A stretch of 26,935 bases of DNA from CAZBPZ01 sp964493955. Lineage in GTDB: Bacteria; Chloroflexota; Dehalococcoidia; Dehalococcoidales; Fen-1064. Below, piece by piece: positions 7,030 through 13,802 of this stretch. Location: positions 1 through 26,935 of the forward strand of contig CAZBPZ010000014.1 of the NCBI GenBank assembly GCA_964493955.1, in the 5' to 3' direction. Under the pieces are notes generated by a model. The model ran no database searches, had not been told where the DNA came from, and saw nothing but the letters and a program-made list of their open reading frames with translations. The translations under genes and the position numbers were made by a program. Positions within the stretch are counted from its first letter, which is position 1. Every line of letters starts with the position of its first letter.

Positions 7030-8208
7030 TCAGGCTGTGGTGTTGGCGGTTTCCTTGGCGGGCAGGGCCAGAGTGAGGCTCACCACCGTGCCCTGCCCCG
7101 GCTTGCTCTGTATGCTCAGGTGCCCGCCCAAAAGCTCGGCCCGCTCTTTCATGCCCAGCAGCCCCAGGTGCGACAGTGATAGGCTGCCTTCCAGCGTCGG
7201 TGGCGGCTCGAACCCCCGCCCGTTGTCACTCACCGTAAGGGTGAAGGTGTTGTCGTGGCAGGTTATCTCCACCGTGGCCTGACTGGCACCCGAGTGGCGC
7301 CTGACGTTGTTGAGCATTTCCTGAACAACCCAGTAAATGGTGACTTCCTCGGCGGGTGTGAGTGCCGGGAGGGGACCGCTGGTCCGCGTCTGGCAGTTGA
7401 TGCCGTCGGCCGCCAGTTCGCTGGCGGCCTGCCGGACGGCCTCGGCCAGGCCGAGTTCTTCCAGCGGCAGGGGGCGCAGGTTGGCAATGGTGCGGCGTAG
7501 CTCCCGGATGCTGCGCTGCACCGTGTTGCGGATGCGTGTCAGCTCCTCTTCCATGTCGGGCAGGCCCGAGCTGGAGAAGCGCCGGCCGGCGGCCTTGATG
7601 TCGTAGGAGGCCCCGACCATCCACTGGGCGACCCCGTCATGTATCTCGACGGCCACACGGCGGCGCTCGTTCTCCTGGGCTACCTTAATTTCCTCCAGCA
7701 GGCGCTCCACCCGCACATACTGCTGGTGTAGCAGCTGGTAGAGGCGGTCGTTTTCCAGGGCCAGACCGGTCCAGCCGGCCAGGACATGAAGGGTTGCCCG
7801 CTCGTCCGGCGTGAAGTCACCGTGGCGGGCTGCCCTGGTCACTGCCAGCACCCCCAGCCTTTCTCCCTTCACCTGCACCGGCGCGCTGAGCTGCTTGAAG
7901 CTCTTTGCCGGGCGGGCCCCTTCTGGCTGGCGGTGACCGCCGGGCAGGGCAACGGCCCGGGCCGGCCGCAGGGAGCGCTGGCACAGGCTGGCCCGGGCGG
8001 CATCGCAGCTTCCCTGGCGGGCCCGTACCCGCCCTTCCTTGCCGGGACCGTCCTGCAGCAGCAGGCAGGCGCAGTCGGCCGCCAGGGCCTTCCGGGCCGC
8101 GGCGGTGACGGCTTCGCAGAAGCTGGTGGTGCCGTTGCTGGCGGGATGCTGGCTGAGCACCTCCAGGGCGGCAAGATAGTCTGTTTGCGGGCTTGCTTGG
8201 TGCTTCAT
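7030..8208 (-). CDS. Soluble GAF-HisKA_3 sensor histidine kinase
   Basis: A 392-residue kinase without membrane segments. The N-terminal GAF-like domain covers about residues 12-155. A coiled connector leads to a HisKA_3 dimerisation domain with the phospho-acceptor His190 in VAVEIHDGVAQ. A short NarX/DegS-type ATPase domain (about 285-385) has VVQEMLNNVRRHS, DNGRGF and GLLGMKERAELLGG. The GAF region has several cysteines (about 31, 46, 48, 68 and 76) that could bind a ligand, haem or cluster, but no recognised signature is present. ATG 8208 lies about 15 bases from the start predicted by the near-consensus promoter at 8230-8258, so the leader is very short. The two NarL-type genes downstream are the probable partners. 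Confidence 0.93.
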   Translation of the reverse strand: MKHQASPQTDYLAALEVLSQHPASNGTTSFCEAVTAAARKALAADCACLLLQDGPGKEGRVRARQGSCDAARASLCQRSLRPARAVALPGGHRQPEGARPAKSFKQLSAPVQVKGERLGVLAVTRAARHGDFTPDERATLHVLAGWTGLALENDRLYQLLHQQYVRVERLLEEIKVAQENERRRVAVEIHDGVAQWMVGASYDIKAAGRRFSSSGLPDMEEELTRIRNTVQRSIRELRRTIANLRPLPLEELGLAEAVRQAASELAADGINCQTRTSGPLPALTPAEEVTIYWVVQEMLNNVRRHSGASQATVEITCHDNTFTLTVSDNGRGFEPPPTLEGSLSLSHLGLLGMKERAELLGGHLSIQSKPGQGTVVSLTLALPAKETANTTA

Positions 8209-8229
8209 GCTCGGCTTGCTGGTGTTTTG

Positions 8230-8258
8230 AATATAGTCTGGCCAGTGCAGGCTGTCAA
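8230..8258 (-). promoter_or_regulatory. Near-consensus sigma-70-type promoter of the GAF kinase operon
   Basis: On the minus strand TTGACA (8253-8258), 17 bases, TATATT (8230-8235). The -35 is perfect and the -10 differs at one base. Predicted start near 8223. This makes the GAF kinase and NarL genes a separate transcription unit from the kinase/receiver pair just upstream. Confidence 0.82.
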
Positions 8259-8270
8259 TGGTACCTGTCC

Positions 8271-8675
8271 TTACTTTTCTAGTCCCCGGTGACCGGCCTG
8301 GTCTTCCAGAACGCTGCGTATCCGGGCGAGGATGCGGCGGCTGGTGGCCGGCTTGGTGATGATACCGTCTGCTTCCTCCATGAGCTGGCGTGCCCTGGCC
8401 GGGCTGGCGGGCTGGCCGCGGGCGGTGAAGTAAATGACGCGGGCCGGGTTGCCGGCCTCCCGCAGCCGGTGGCAGACCTCCTGCCCGTCCATGCCCGGCA
8501 TCATCAGGTCAAGCAGGACGAGGTCCGGCTGGTCGGCGGCGGCGGCCTGGAGGGCAGAGTGGCCGTCGCTGGCGGTTGTCACCCGGTACCCCTCTCCCTC
8601 CAGGATGCGGCGCAGGGCGCGGCACAGGTGCGGCTCATCGTCTACTATCAGGATATGCCGGGTGCTTTTGTTCAT
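8271..8675 (-). CDS. Stand-alone receiver-domain response regulator
   Basis: A 134-residue single receiver domain: IVDDEPHLC, phospho-acceptor Asp56 in LLDLMMPGMDG, the switch Thr in YFTARG and the Lys in ITKPAT. No output domain follows, so it may act as a phosphotransfer intermediate or by protein-protein contact, like CheY or Spo0F. Its ATG shares four bases (ATGA) with the stop of the PAS kinase at 8672, so the two are translationally coupled and the kinase is the likely phosphodonor. It resembles the receiver at the end of the 796-residue hybrid kinase (both have DDEPHxCRALxRxL), suggesting that one arose from the other by fission or fusion. Confidence 0.92.
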   Translation of the reverse strand: MNKSTRHILIVDDEPHLCRALRRILEGEGYRVTTASDGHSALQAAAADQPDLVLLDLMMPGMDGQEVCHRLREAGNPARVIYFTARGQPASPARARQLMEEADGIITKPATSRRILARIRSVLEDQAGHRGLEK

Positions 8676-10000
8676 CCTCTGCCTCCTGGTCCGGGTGCTT
8701 TCGCCCCGATGTCCGGCTGCCCGTCTTTTTGCCGGGGGCTGCTTTCCGCCAAGGGCAGCTCCACTATGAACGTGGCCCCGCCGGCCGGGTTGTTCTCGGC
8801 GCGTATCAGCCCCCGGTGGCCGGTGGCAATCCCGTAACAGGTACTCAGCCCCAGGCCGGTACCCTCCCCCGGCTGCTTGGTGGTGAAGAACGGGTAGAAT
8901 ATCTGCTTCAGGTTGTCCGGCGGTATGCCGGGGCCATCATCCGAGACGGCTACCTTGGCCCACTCACCGTCCTTCCAGCTGCGGATGACGATGTGGCCAC
9001 CGCCCTGCCCGGCCAGGGCCTCTTCGGCGTTGAGGACCAGGTTCATGAAGAGCTGGTTGAGCTGCGACGAGTCCCCGCGCACAGTCAGCGGGCTGTCCTG
9101 GAAGTCGGTGGTGGTGGCGATGTTGCGCACGCTTTCCGGGTAGTTTCGCATCTGCACCACCTTCTCCAGCACCCGGTTGAGGTCAATACGGCGCACCTGG
9201 CGGTTGCCGCGCCGGCTGTAGGTGAGCAGGTCGCTGATGACGCGGGCCGCCCGTTTGGCTTCGTCGTGGATGACACGCAGGTCCCTCCTGGTCTGCGGGG
9301 AGGTCTCGCCGGCCAGGAGTAGCTCCGAGTAGAGCAGGATGCTGCCCAGCGGGTTGTTGACTTCGTGGGCAATCCCGGCCGTCATCTCGCCGAGGTTGGC
9401 CAGGAGCTGCGAGTGATAGAGCTGGCTCTGGGCCCGGCGCAGCTCGGTGATGTCGTGCAGGCTTTCCACGATGCCGGTAAGCCTGCCGTTGGGGCCGTGC
9501 AGGGGCCGGGCCATTACCACGAAGACACGCTGGCGGCCGCAGGCATCTTGGCTTTCCACCTCGGTCTCAACGCACTCTTCCCCGGCGGCTATTATGGCGA
9601 GGGGGCACTGCGGGGTGTGGCAGAGCGGGCCGGGGAAGTGCTCGAAGCACTTGCGGGTGGTATCGGGGTGGAGGGGGGTGGTGCTGAGGGTATTGAAGGC
9701 CCGATTGCTGCGGAGGACATCATAGCCGGTGCTGATGATGCGTATCGGGCTGGCGGTGGCGTCGAAGGCCTCTTCCAGCTCGGCCGGGCTGACCGGCCCA
9801 CCGGGCCGGCGGTGGCCCCGCACCAGGCCCGGCAGGAACAGCACGGCGGCCACACTGCAAATCGTGGCCGCCGCCAGCATGTGCCAGACGGTATCCAGCA
9901 CGGACTGCGCCGGGAACCAGGAATTGGCCAGTGTCAGCACCAGCCAGGCCAGTGCAGCCAGGCCCAGGAAGCTGGCAATAACCTTCAGCTTGTTCCTCAA
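8672..10000 (-). CDS. Two-TM PAS sensor histidine kinase
   Basis: A 442-residue kinase. Two membrane helices (about 7-25 and 36-60) are separated by only a few external residues, so sensing is probably in the membrane or cytoplasm. A PAS domain (about 72-185) has Cys118, Cys127 and Cys132 (KCFEHF…LCHTPQCPL). HisKA has His212 in AGIAHEVNNPLGS. The ATPase domain (about 305-418) has LVLNAEEAL, DDGPGIP and GEGTGLGLS. The start is TTG 10000: AAGGG lies about eight bases upstream, and an in-frame TGA shortly before it leaves no ATG or GTG. The gene follows the small 3-TM protein after 139 bases and overlaps the receiver gene by four. Confidence 0.93.
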   Translation of the reverse strand: MRNKLKVIASFLGLAALAWLVLTLANSWFPAQSVLDTVWHMLAAATICSVAAVLFLPGLVRGHRRPGGPVSPAELEEAFDATASPIRIISTGYDVLRSNRAFNTLSTTPLHPDTTRKCFEHFPGPLCHTPQCPLAIIAAGEECVETEVESQDACGRQRVFVVMARPLHGPNGRLTGIVESLHDITELRRAQSQLYHSQLLANLGEMTAGIAHEVNNPLGSILLYSELLLAGETSPQTRRDLRVIHDEAKRAARVISDLLTYSRRGNRQVRRIDLNRVLEKVVQMRNYPESVRNIATTTDFQDSPLTVRGDSSQLNQLFMNLVLNAEEALAGQGGGHIVIRSWKDGEWAKVAVSDDGPGIPPDNLKQIFYPFFTTKQPGEGTGLGLSTCYGIATGHRGLIRAENNPAGGATFIVELPLAESSPRQKDGQPDIGAKAPGPGGRG

Positions 10001-10139
10001 GAGTCTGCCCTTGCCTCTTCAGTATTGCCGTTGCCGCCTGGTTGTGGAGTCGGCGCCCCGAGGCCGCTCGCGGCACGCCCGCTCCCTCTCGTGTGGGGGT
10101 GCAGGTACACGTGGCGCCCGGTCGCCGGGACGGCGGTGA

Positions 10140-10424
10140 CTACTGGACCCGGGTTGTCAGCTTGAGGAACAGCATCACCAGGGATGCTATCACCAGGACG
10201 AAGGATGAGAGCCAGATGCCGATGAGGTAGGGGACCCCGGCCGGCACCCCGGCGATGACCAGCGTCTCCGCCAGGGCGAAGAACATCCAGCCCGAGGCAA
10301 GGATGATCCAGAAGTTCCACCGCTCACCCATGCGGCGCAGTGTCAGGAAGTAGCCGACAACCGCAAGCAGTACGATGAACCACCCGAACCCCATGTTGAC
10401 CAGGTCAGTGACGGTTCCGTCCAT
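10140..10424 (-). CDS. Small three-helix membrane protein heading the kinase operon
   Basis: A 94-residue hydrophobic protein with three likely membrane helices (about 9-29, 37-58 and 66-88), short basic loops (LRRMGERW) and a basic C-terminus. I do not recognise the family. ATG 10424 has a GGAGGGCAGGAA stretch just upstream. It precedes the PAS kinase in the same direction with a 139-base gap, so it may be a membrane partner or regulator of that kinase, which has almost no external sensor of its own (inference). The length, membrane pattern and ribosome site support a real gene. Confidence 0.8.
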   Translation of the reverse strand: MDGTVTDLVNMGFGWFIVLLAVVGYFLTLRRMGERWNFWIILASGWMFFALAETLVIAGVPAGVPYLIGIWLSSFVLVIASLVMLFLKLTTRVQ

Positions 10425-10547
10425 GTTTCCTGCCCTCCCGTCAGAGATAACCCAGCCGCCGCCGGCAGCAACGGCGGCGCGCTTCTCTCCTGCCGGCCAG
10501 GGGTATTTTTTGGGCTTGTCGCCTCACTGGCCGGACCATTTGAGTCC

Positions 10548-10576
10548 ATTCTGGTACCACCGGCGTGTGACCGTAA
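10548..10576 (-). promoter_or_regulatory. Possible promoter of the 3-TM/PAS kinase/receiver operon
   Basis: On the minus strand TTACGG (10571-10576), 17 bases, CAGAAT (10548-10553). The same -10 and a similar -35 (TTACCC) at identical spacing precede the hybrid kinase operon. Predicted start near 10541, with a leader of about 115 bases. Confidence 0.4.
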
Positions 10577-10585
10577 GGCACGGGT

Positions 10586-10603
10586 GGGTCATCGTCATGA
10601 CCC
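10586..10603. promoter_or_regulatory. Inverted repeat GGGTCAT-N4-ATGACCC
   Basis: A 7-base-arm inverted repeat just upstream of the predicted -35 at 10571-10576. It contains part of GTCATGACCCA (10594-10604), an 11-mer found unchanged at 5338-5348 upstream of the other membrane kinase. A related palindrome GGTCATGACC is at 2117-2126. Confidence 0.45.
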
Positions 10604-10709
10604 AGATGGTCCATGGCACGTCCGGGTGAGCCTTCCCCGCCGGTCCTGGCTTACACGGGGTGGCCCATCCGCCGGGCTGCCAGCCGGAAGAAGTGGGCTT
10701 GTTTTGTCC

Positions 10710-10726
10710 ATTTTGGTCACCAAAAT
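10710..10726. promoter_or_regulatory. Perfect 17-bp palindrome ATTTTGGT-C-ACCAAAAT
   Basis: Two 8-base arms around a single base, AT-rich in a GC-rich background, so unlikely by chance. It sits 15 bases upstream of the predicted -35 of the winged-helix gene, the position of an activator or repressor site for a dimeric regulator. Confidence 0.6.
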
Positions 10727-10740
10727 CAGCTTTGCGGTTC

Positions 10741-10769
10741 TTGCTGGCCCCCGGAGCAGGTGACATATT
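10741..10769 (+). promoter_or_regulatory. Predicted promoter of the winged-helix/zinc-ribbon genes
   Basis: TTGCTG (10741-10746), 17 bases, CATATT (10764-10769) with TGA before it as an extended -10. The start would be near 10776, giving a leader of about 70 bases. Confidence 0.6.
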
Positions 10770-10783
10770 GGGGGGTACAGTGA

Positions 10784-10795
10784 AAGACCGGTCTT
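10784..10795. promoter_or_regulatory. Palindrome AAGACCGGTCTT just after the predicted start point
   Basis: A perfect 12-bp palindrome about 8 bases downstream of the predicted transcription start, a typical repressor-operator position. It could instead form a small leader hairpin. Confidence 0.45.
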
Positions 10796-10846
10796 GGGGG
10801 AGGCGGAGAGGCGTTTCCCGGGCCGGCATTTTCGGAGGCAGATGAC

Positions 10847-11203
10847 GTGACTTCTGCAACAAGGACGGTGGTGCCGCCGTCACTTTCGGACGACGAGGTG
10901 CTGGCGGTGCTGCTCTGTGAGGACCGGCCGGCCACCGTCTGGGAGGTGGCCCGGTATATTGGTGACGGCGGTGTTGACCGGGCGGCGGAGATACTGGCCA
11001 GCCTCACCGCCCGGGGGGCGCTGGCCTGCTATCGCGCCGGCCTGAGCCGGTACTACGCTGCTCCCAGGCTCGCCCTGACCGACCGGGGGCCGGCCCTGCC
11101 AACCGTAATTGGTGACACCCTCAAAGAGATGACGCTGGGCTGGCGCTACCACCTCGTAAAACACCTGCCCCGGCCCCGGCTTGCAGCAGAGGAGGACGCG
11201 TGA
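10847..11203 (+). CDS. Small winged-helix-like protein of unknown function
   Basis: A 118-residue protein. Residues about 14-85 read like a winged helix: LSDDEVLAVLLC, a helix-turn-helix-like TVWEVARYIG…VDRAAEILASLTARGAL, then a Tyr-rich wing (CYRAGLSRYYAAPRLALTD). The basic C-terminus has TLGWRYHLVKHLPRPR. I cannot name a family; a DNA-binding regulator is inferred from this pattern and from the palindromes around its promoter. GTG 10847 has GGAGG eight bases upstream; the nearby ATG 10842 is out of frame and stops at once. Its stop overlaps the start of the zinc-ribbon gene (TGATG), so the two are translationally coupled. Confidence 0.72.
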   Translation: MTSATRTVVPPSLSDDEVLAVLLCEDRPATVWEVARYIGDGGVDRAAEILASLTARGALACYRAGLSRYYAAPRLALTDRGPALPTVIGDTLKEMTLGWRYHLVKHLPRPRLAAEEDA

Positions 11204-11388
11204 TGGTAGTCTGGAAGCTGAAAAGCTGCCCGCGCTGCGGGGGAGACCTGTTTGTGGACCGCGAGGCTGATAGCTGGTACATGCAGTGCCTTCAGTGCTC
11301 GCACCGGATAGAGACAGGCACGCCGCCCCGGCCGGAAAGGCAGCCGGTTACCCCCGGCGCCGGTAGCCATCGCCGCTGGCCCCTGTAG
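11203..11388 (+). CDS. Small zinc-ribbon protein
   Basis: A 61-residue protein with one zinc ribbon: Cys9, Cys12 (CPRCGGDL) and Cys29, Cys32 (CLQCSHRIE). A Pro/Arg-rich tail that is probably disordered follows. ATG 11203 overlaps the preceding stop as TGATG and has GGAGG seven bases upstream; the in-frame GTG 11200 is too close to that site. Such ribbons bind nucleic acid or protein, and this one may assist the coupled winged-helix-like protein. No specific family is recognised. Confidence 0.75.
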   Translation: MVVWKLKSCPRCGGDLFVDREADSWYMQCLQCSHRIETGTPPRPERQPVTPGAGSHRRWPL

Positions 11389-11419
11389 GGCCAGGCGGGC
11401 CTGAACATAGCGGGAAAGA

Positions 11420-11455
11420 AAGTGTGCCGCACCACGGCCGTGGTGCGGCACACTT
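11420..11455. terminator. Perfect 36-base palindrome, probable terminator
   Basis: Two complementary 18-base arms (11420-11437 and 11438-11455) form a stem of about 16 bp with a GGCC loop. It lies 32 bases after the zinc-ribbon gene and before the MoxR promoter. It is followed by TTGCGTT rather than a good U-tract, and preceded by GAAAGAAA. A transcription barrier between the two operons is the simplest reading. Confidence 0.65.
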
Positions 11456-11492
11456 GCGTTGCTGCGGCGCCGGTGTGGGGGTGGCGGCTTTG

Positions 11493-11501
11493 TGCTAAAA
11501 T
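11493..11501 (+). promoter_or_regulatory. Extended -10 element upstream of the MoxR operon
   Basis: TGCTAAAAT matches TGN-TATAAT closely. No convincing -35 lies at the right distance. The start would be near 11508, about 68 bases before ATG 11576. Confidence 0.6.
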
Positions 11502-11575
11502 GGTGGTGGCAAAGAGGTAACCACCCCCCTGTTTCCCTACGGCTCTCCTTAGAATATTGGCTGTGAGGAGGTGGC

Positions 11576-12538
11576 ATGGACGAGGCGCTCGAGAAGGCTC
11601 AGGCAACCGTCAGGGCCATTCTGGACAATGTCCAGAAGGTAATTGTCGGCAAGCCGGAAGCGGTGGAGATGGCCGTTATCGCCCTCATAAGTCAGGGCCA
11701 CCTGCTGATTGAGGATGCCCCCGGCGTGGGCAAGACGATGCTGGCCCGTAGCCTGGCGAAATCGCTGGACTGCACGTTCCGCCGGGTCCAGTTTACACCC
11801 GACATGCTGCCCGGTGACATCACCGGGGTGTCTATCTTCAACCAGAAGACGCAGGACTTTGAGTTCCGTCCCGGCCCGGTGATGGCGCAGCTGGTGCTGG
11901 CCGACGAAATCAACCGCGCCACCCCCAAGGTGCAGTCGGCCCTGCTGGAGTGCATGGAAGAGGGGCAGGTCACGGTGGACGGCATCACCCACAGGACCCC
12001 CCGGCCCTTCCATGTTATTGCCACCCAGAACCCGATAGAGTACGAGGGTACCTTCCCCCTGCCGGAGACCCAGCTGGACCGTTTTTTGTTGCGTATCAGC
12101 CTGGGCTATCCGTCGCCGGCGGACGAGGTTACCATCATGGAGCAGCAGCAGGTTGTCCACCCCATCGAGGGGATTGGGCCGGTGGCCACCGGGGACGAGC
12201 TGATAGAAATCCAGCGGGTGGTGCGGACCGTCTATGTGGATGACCTGGTGAAGCAGTACATCACCGCCCTGGTGGGGGCCACCCGCCGCCACCCCGCCAT
12301 CTACCTGGGGGCGTCGCCGCGCGGGTCGCTCGCCCTCTTCCGCACCTCCCAGGCCAGGGCACTGGTGCACGGGCGTGACTACGTCCTGCCGGATGATGTC
12401 AAGGCGCTGGCCGAGGCGGTGCTGGCGCACCGTCTTATCATCCGCCTCACCGATGTAACCCAGGACCGGACCGGGCGTGCCAGCGTGGCCGAAATAGTCG
12501 AATCGGTGCCTGTGCCCGGTGCGGCCGCCAGGCGGTAG
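11576..12538 (+). CDS. MoxR-family AAA+ ATPase
   Basis: A 320-residue cytoplasmic ATPase of the MoxR group, chaperone-like factors that mature or remodel partners encoded alongside them. Walker A is DAPGVGKT (Lys53) and Walker B is LVLADEINRATPK. The sensor 1 and lid regions ATQNPIEYEGTFPLPE and QLDRFLL are intact, and the C-terminal helical lid contains ASPRGSLAL. ATG 11576 follows GAGGAGG at good spacing. The DUF58 and transglutaminase genes follow closely, the standard MoxR operon order. The partner is probably the DUF58 protein; in other bacteria such loci affect envelope integrity or stress tolerance. The exact substrate is not known here. Confidence 0.95.
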   Translation: MDEALEKAQATVRAILDNVQKVIVGKPEAVEMAVIALISQGHLLIEDAPGVGKTMLARSLAKSLDCTFRRVQFTPDMLPGDITGVSIFNQKTQDFEFRPGPVMAQLVLADEINRATPKVQSALLECMEEGQVTVDGITHRTPRPFHVIATQNPIEYEGTFPLPETQLDRFLLRISLGYPSPADEVTIMEQQQVVHPIEGIGPVATGDELIEIQRVVRTVYVDDLVKQYITALVGATRRHPAIYLGASPRGSLALFRTSQARALVHGRDYVLPDDVKALAEAVLAHRLIIRLTDVTQDRTGRASVAEIVESVPVPGAAARR

Positions 12539-12578
12539 CCGGCTCTCTTTTGCGGGCGGGGGTGTGGCCGGTGCTGGC

Positions 12579-13802
12579 ATGAAGGTTCGGGCTGTTATTG
12601 CTGTTCCTCTGGTCTTGCTGGCGGTGGCGCTGGCGGGGGGCTCGGTGCTTGTGCTGCGGGCCTTTTTCCTTTCAGTGCTGTTACCGCTGGTGAGCTATCT
12701 GTGGACGGTCTTGAGCCTCAGGGGTATCAGCGTTACCTCGGAGGCACCCCCCGGCCATTGCCAGGTCGGCCGGGGTTTCCAGCAGGCGGTGACCGTCCAC
12801 AACGGCTCGCGCTTTCCCGGGCTCTGGCTGCGGCTGGAGGAGTTCTCGGACCTGCCCGGGCGGCACGATGCCACCGTGGTGAACCTGGCGGGCAGGGGGT
12901 CGCTCCGCTGGGACTCGCAGTTAGACTGCCGGCGGCGCGGCCGGTACACCGTGGGGCGGGTGAAGGTCAGCGCCTCGGACCCGTTCGGGCTGTTCACGCG
13001 GGAGCGCGTCCTGGGGGACCGGCACGAGGTGCTGGTCTACCCGGCCACCCTGGAGCTGCCCCTCTTCAAGGCGGCCTCGTTTGATGAGATTGGCCTCGGC
13101 TCCGGTTTTCAGTCCGTCAACCTCCTCAGCCCGAACGCCTCCAGCGTGCGCGAGTTCTACTCCGGGGACAGCCTTAACCATATCCACTGGGCGAGCACGG
13201 CCCACACCGGCCGGCTGATGGTCAAGATGTTCGATGCCGACCGCTCCTCCACCGGCTCCAAGACAATCTGGGTTGTCCTGGACATGATGGCCGGGGTACA
13301 GGCCGGCGAGGGTGACGAGTCCACCGAGGAGTACGCTGTCACCCTGGCGGCCTCGCTGGCAAAGAAGTACCTGGATGCGGGGATGAAAGTCGGGCTGCTG
13401 GCGGCCGGTGATGCCAGTATCCTGGTGCCGCCGGAGCGGGGCGAGGAGCAGCTCTGGCGTCTCCTGGAGCGGCTGGCGGTGGTCCGGGCGGAAGGGCAGA
13501 CACCGGTGGGCCGCCTCCTTGTGGGCCGGACCGACTACCTGCGGGGTGATTCCACCGTTATCATCGTCACCCCGTCCGTCAGCACGGCCGTCTTCGAGGC
13601 GGTGCGCCAGCTCCGTAGCCGGGTTGATGGTATTGTTGTGGTGCAGCTTGACCCTGCCAGTTTCGGGGCAGCGACGAGCGCCCTGACGGCCGCCCGCAAC
13701 CTGGGCTCAACCGGGGTGCAGGTGTACCTGGTGCACCGCGGGGATGAGCTGGGCAGGGCGCTGGACCACCGGATTTCCCTGCTGCCGGCGGGACGCACGT
13801 GA
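12579..13802 (+). CDS. DUF58-domain membrane-anchored protein
   Basis: A 407-residue protein with two N-terminal hydrophobic helices (about 3-45), then a beta-rich region and the DUF58 core. That core carries VLVYPATLELP, REFYSGDSLNHIHWASTA and the LMVKMFDAD segment, followed by a von Willebrand A-like fold (about 225-400). ATG 12579 is chosen because the upstream in-frame codons overlap the MoxR end and look non-coding; the ribosome site is weak (GGTG), so coupling to MoxR translation is likely. DUF58 proteins are regular partners of MoxR ATPases. The end overlaps the next gene as TGATG. Confidence 0.92.
   Translation: MKVRAVIAVPLVLLAVALAGGSVLVLRAFFLSVLLPLVSYLWTVLSLRGISVTSEAPPGHCQVGRGFQQAVTVHNGSRFPGLWLRLEEFSDLPGRHDATVVNLAGRGSLRWDSQLDCRRRGRYTVGRVKVSASDPFGLFTRERVLGDRHEVLVYPATLELPLFKAASFDEIGLGSGFQSVNLLSPNASSVREFYSGDSLNHIHWASTAHTGRLMVKMFDADRSSTGSKTIWVVLDMMAGVQAGEGDESTEEYAVTLAASLAKKYLDAGMKVGLLAAGDASILVPPERGEEQLWRLLERLAVVRAEGQTPVGRLLVGRTDYLRGDSTVIIVTPSVSTAVFEAVRQLRSRVDGIVVVQLDPASFGAATSALTAARNLGSTGVQVYLVHRGDELGRALDHRISLLPAGRT

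Larger units (their letters stand above)
10425..10846. other. 422-base divergent intergenic region
   Basis: This gap separates the minus-strand kinase operon from the plus-strand winged-helix gene. It holds a candidate promoter for each side (10548-10576 minus, 10741-10769 plus) and three palindromes (10586-10603, 10710-10726, 10784-10795), listed separately. An AT-rich run TATTTTTTGGG lies at 10504-10514. I see no credible ORF in it. Confidence 0.6.
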
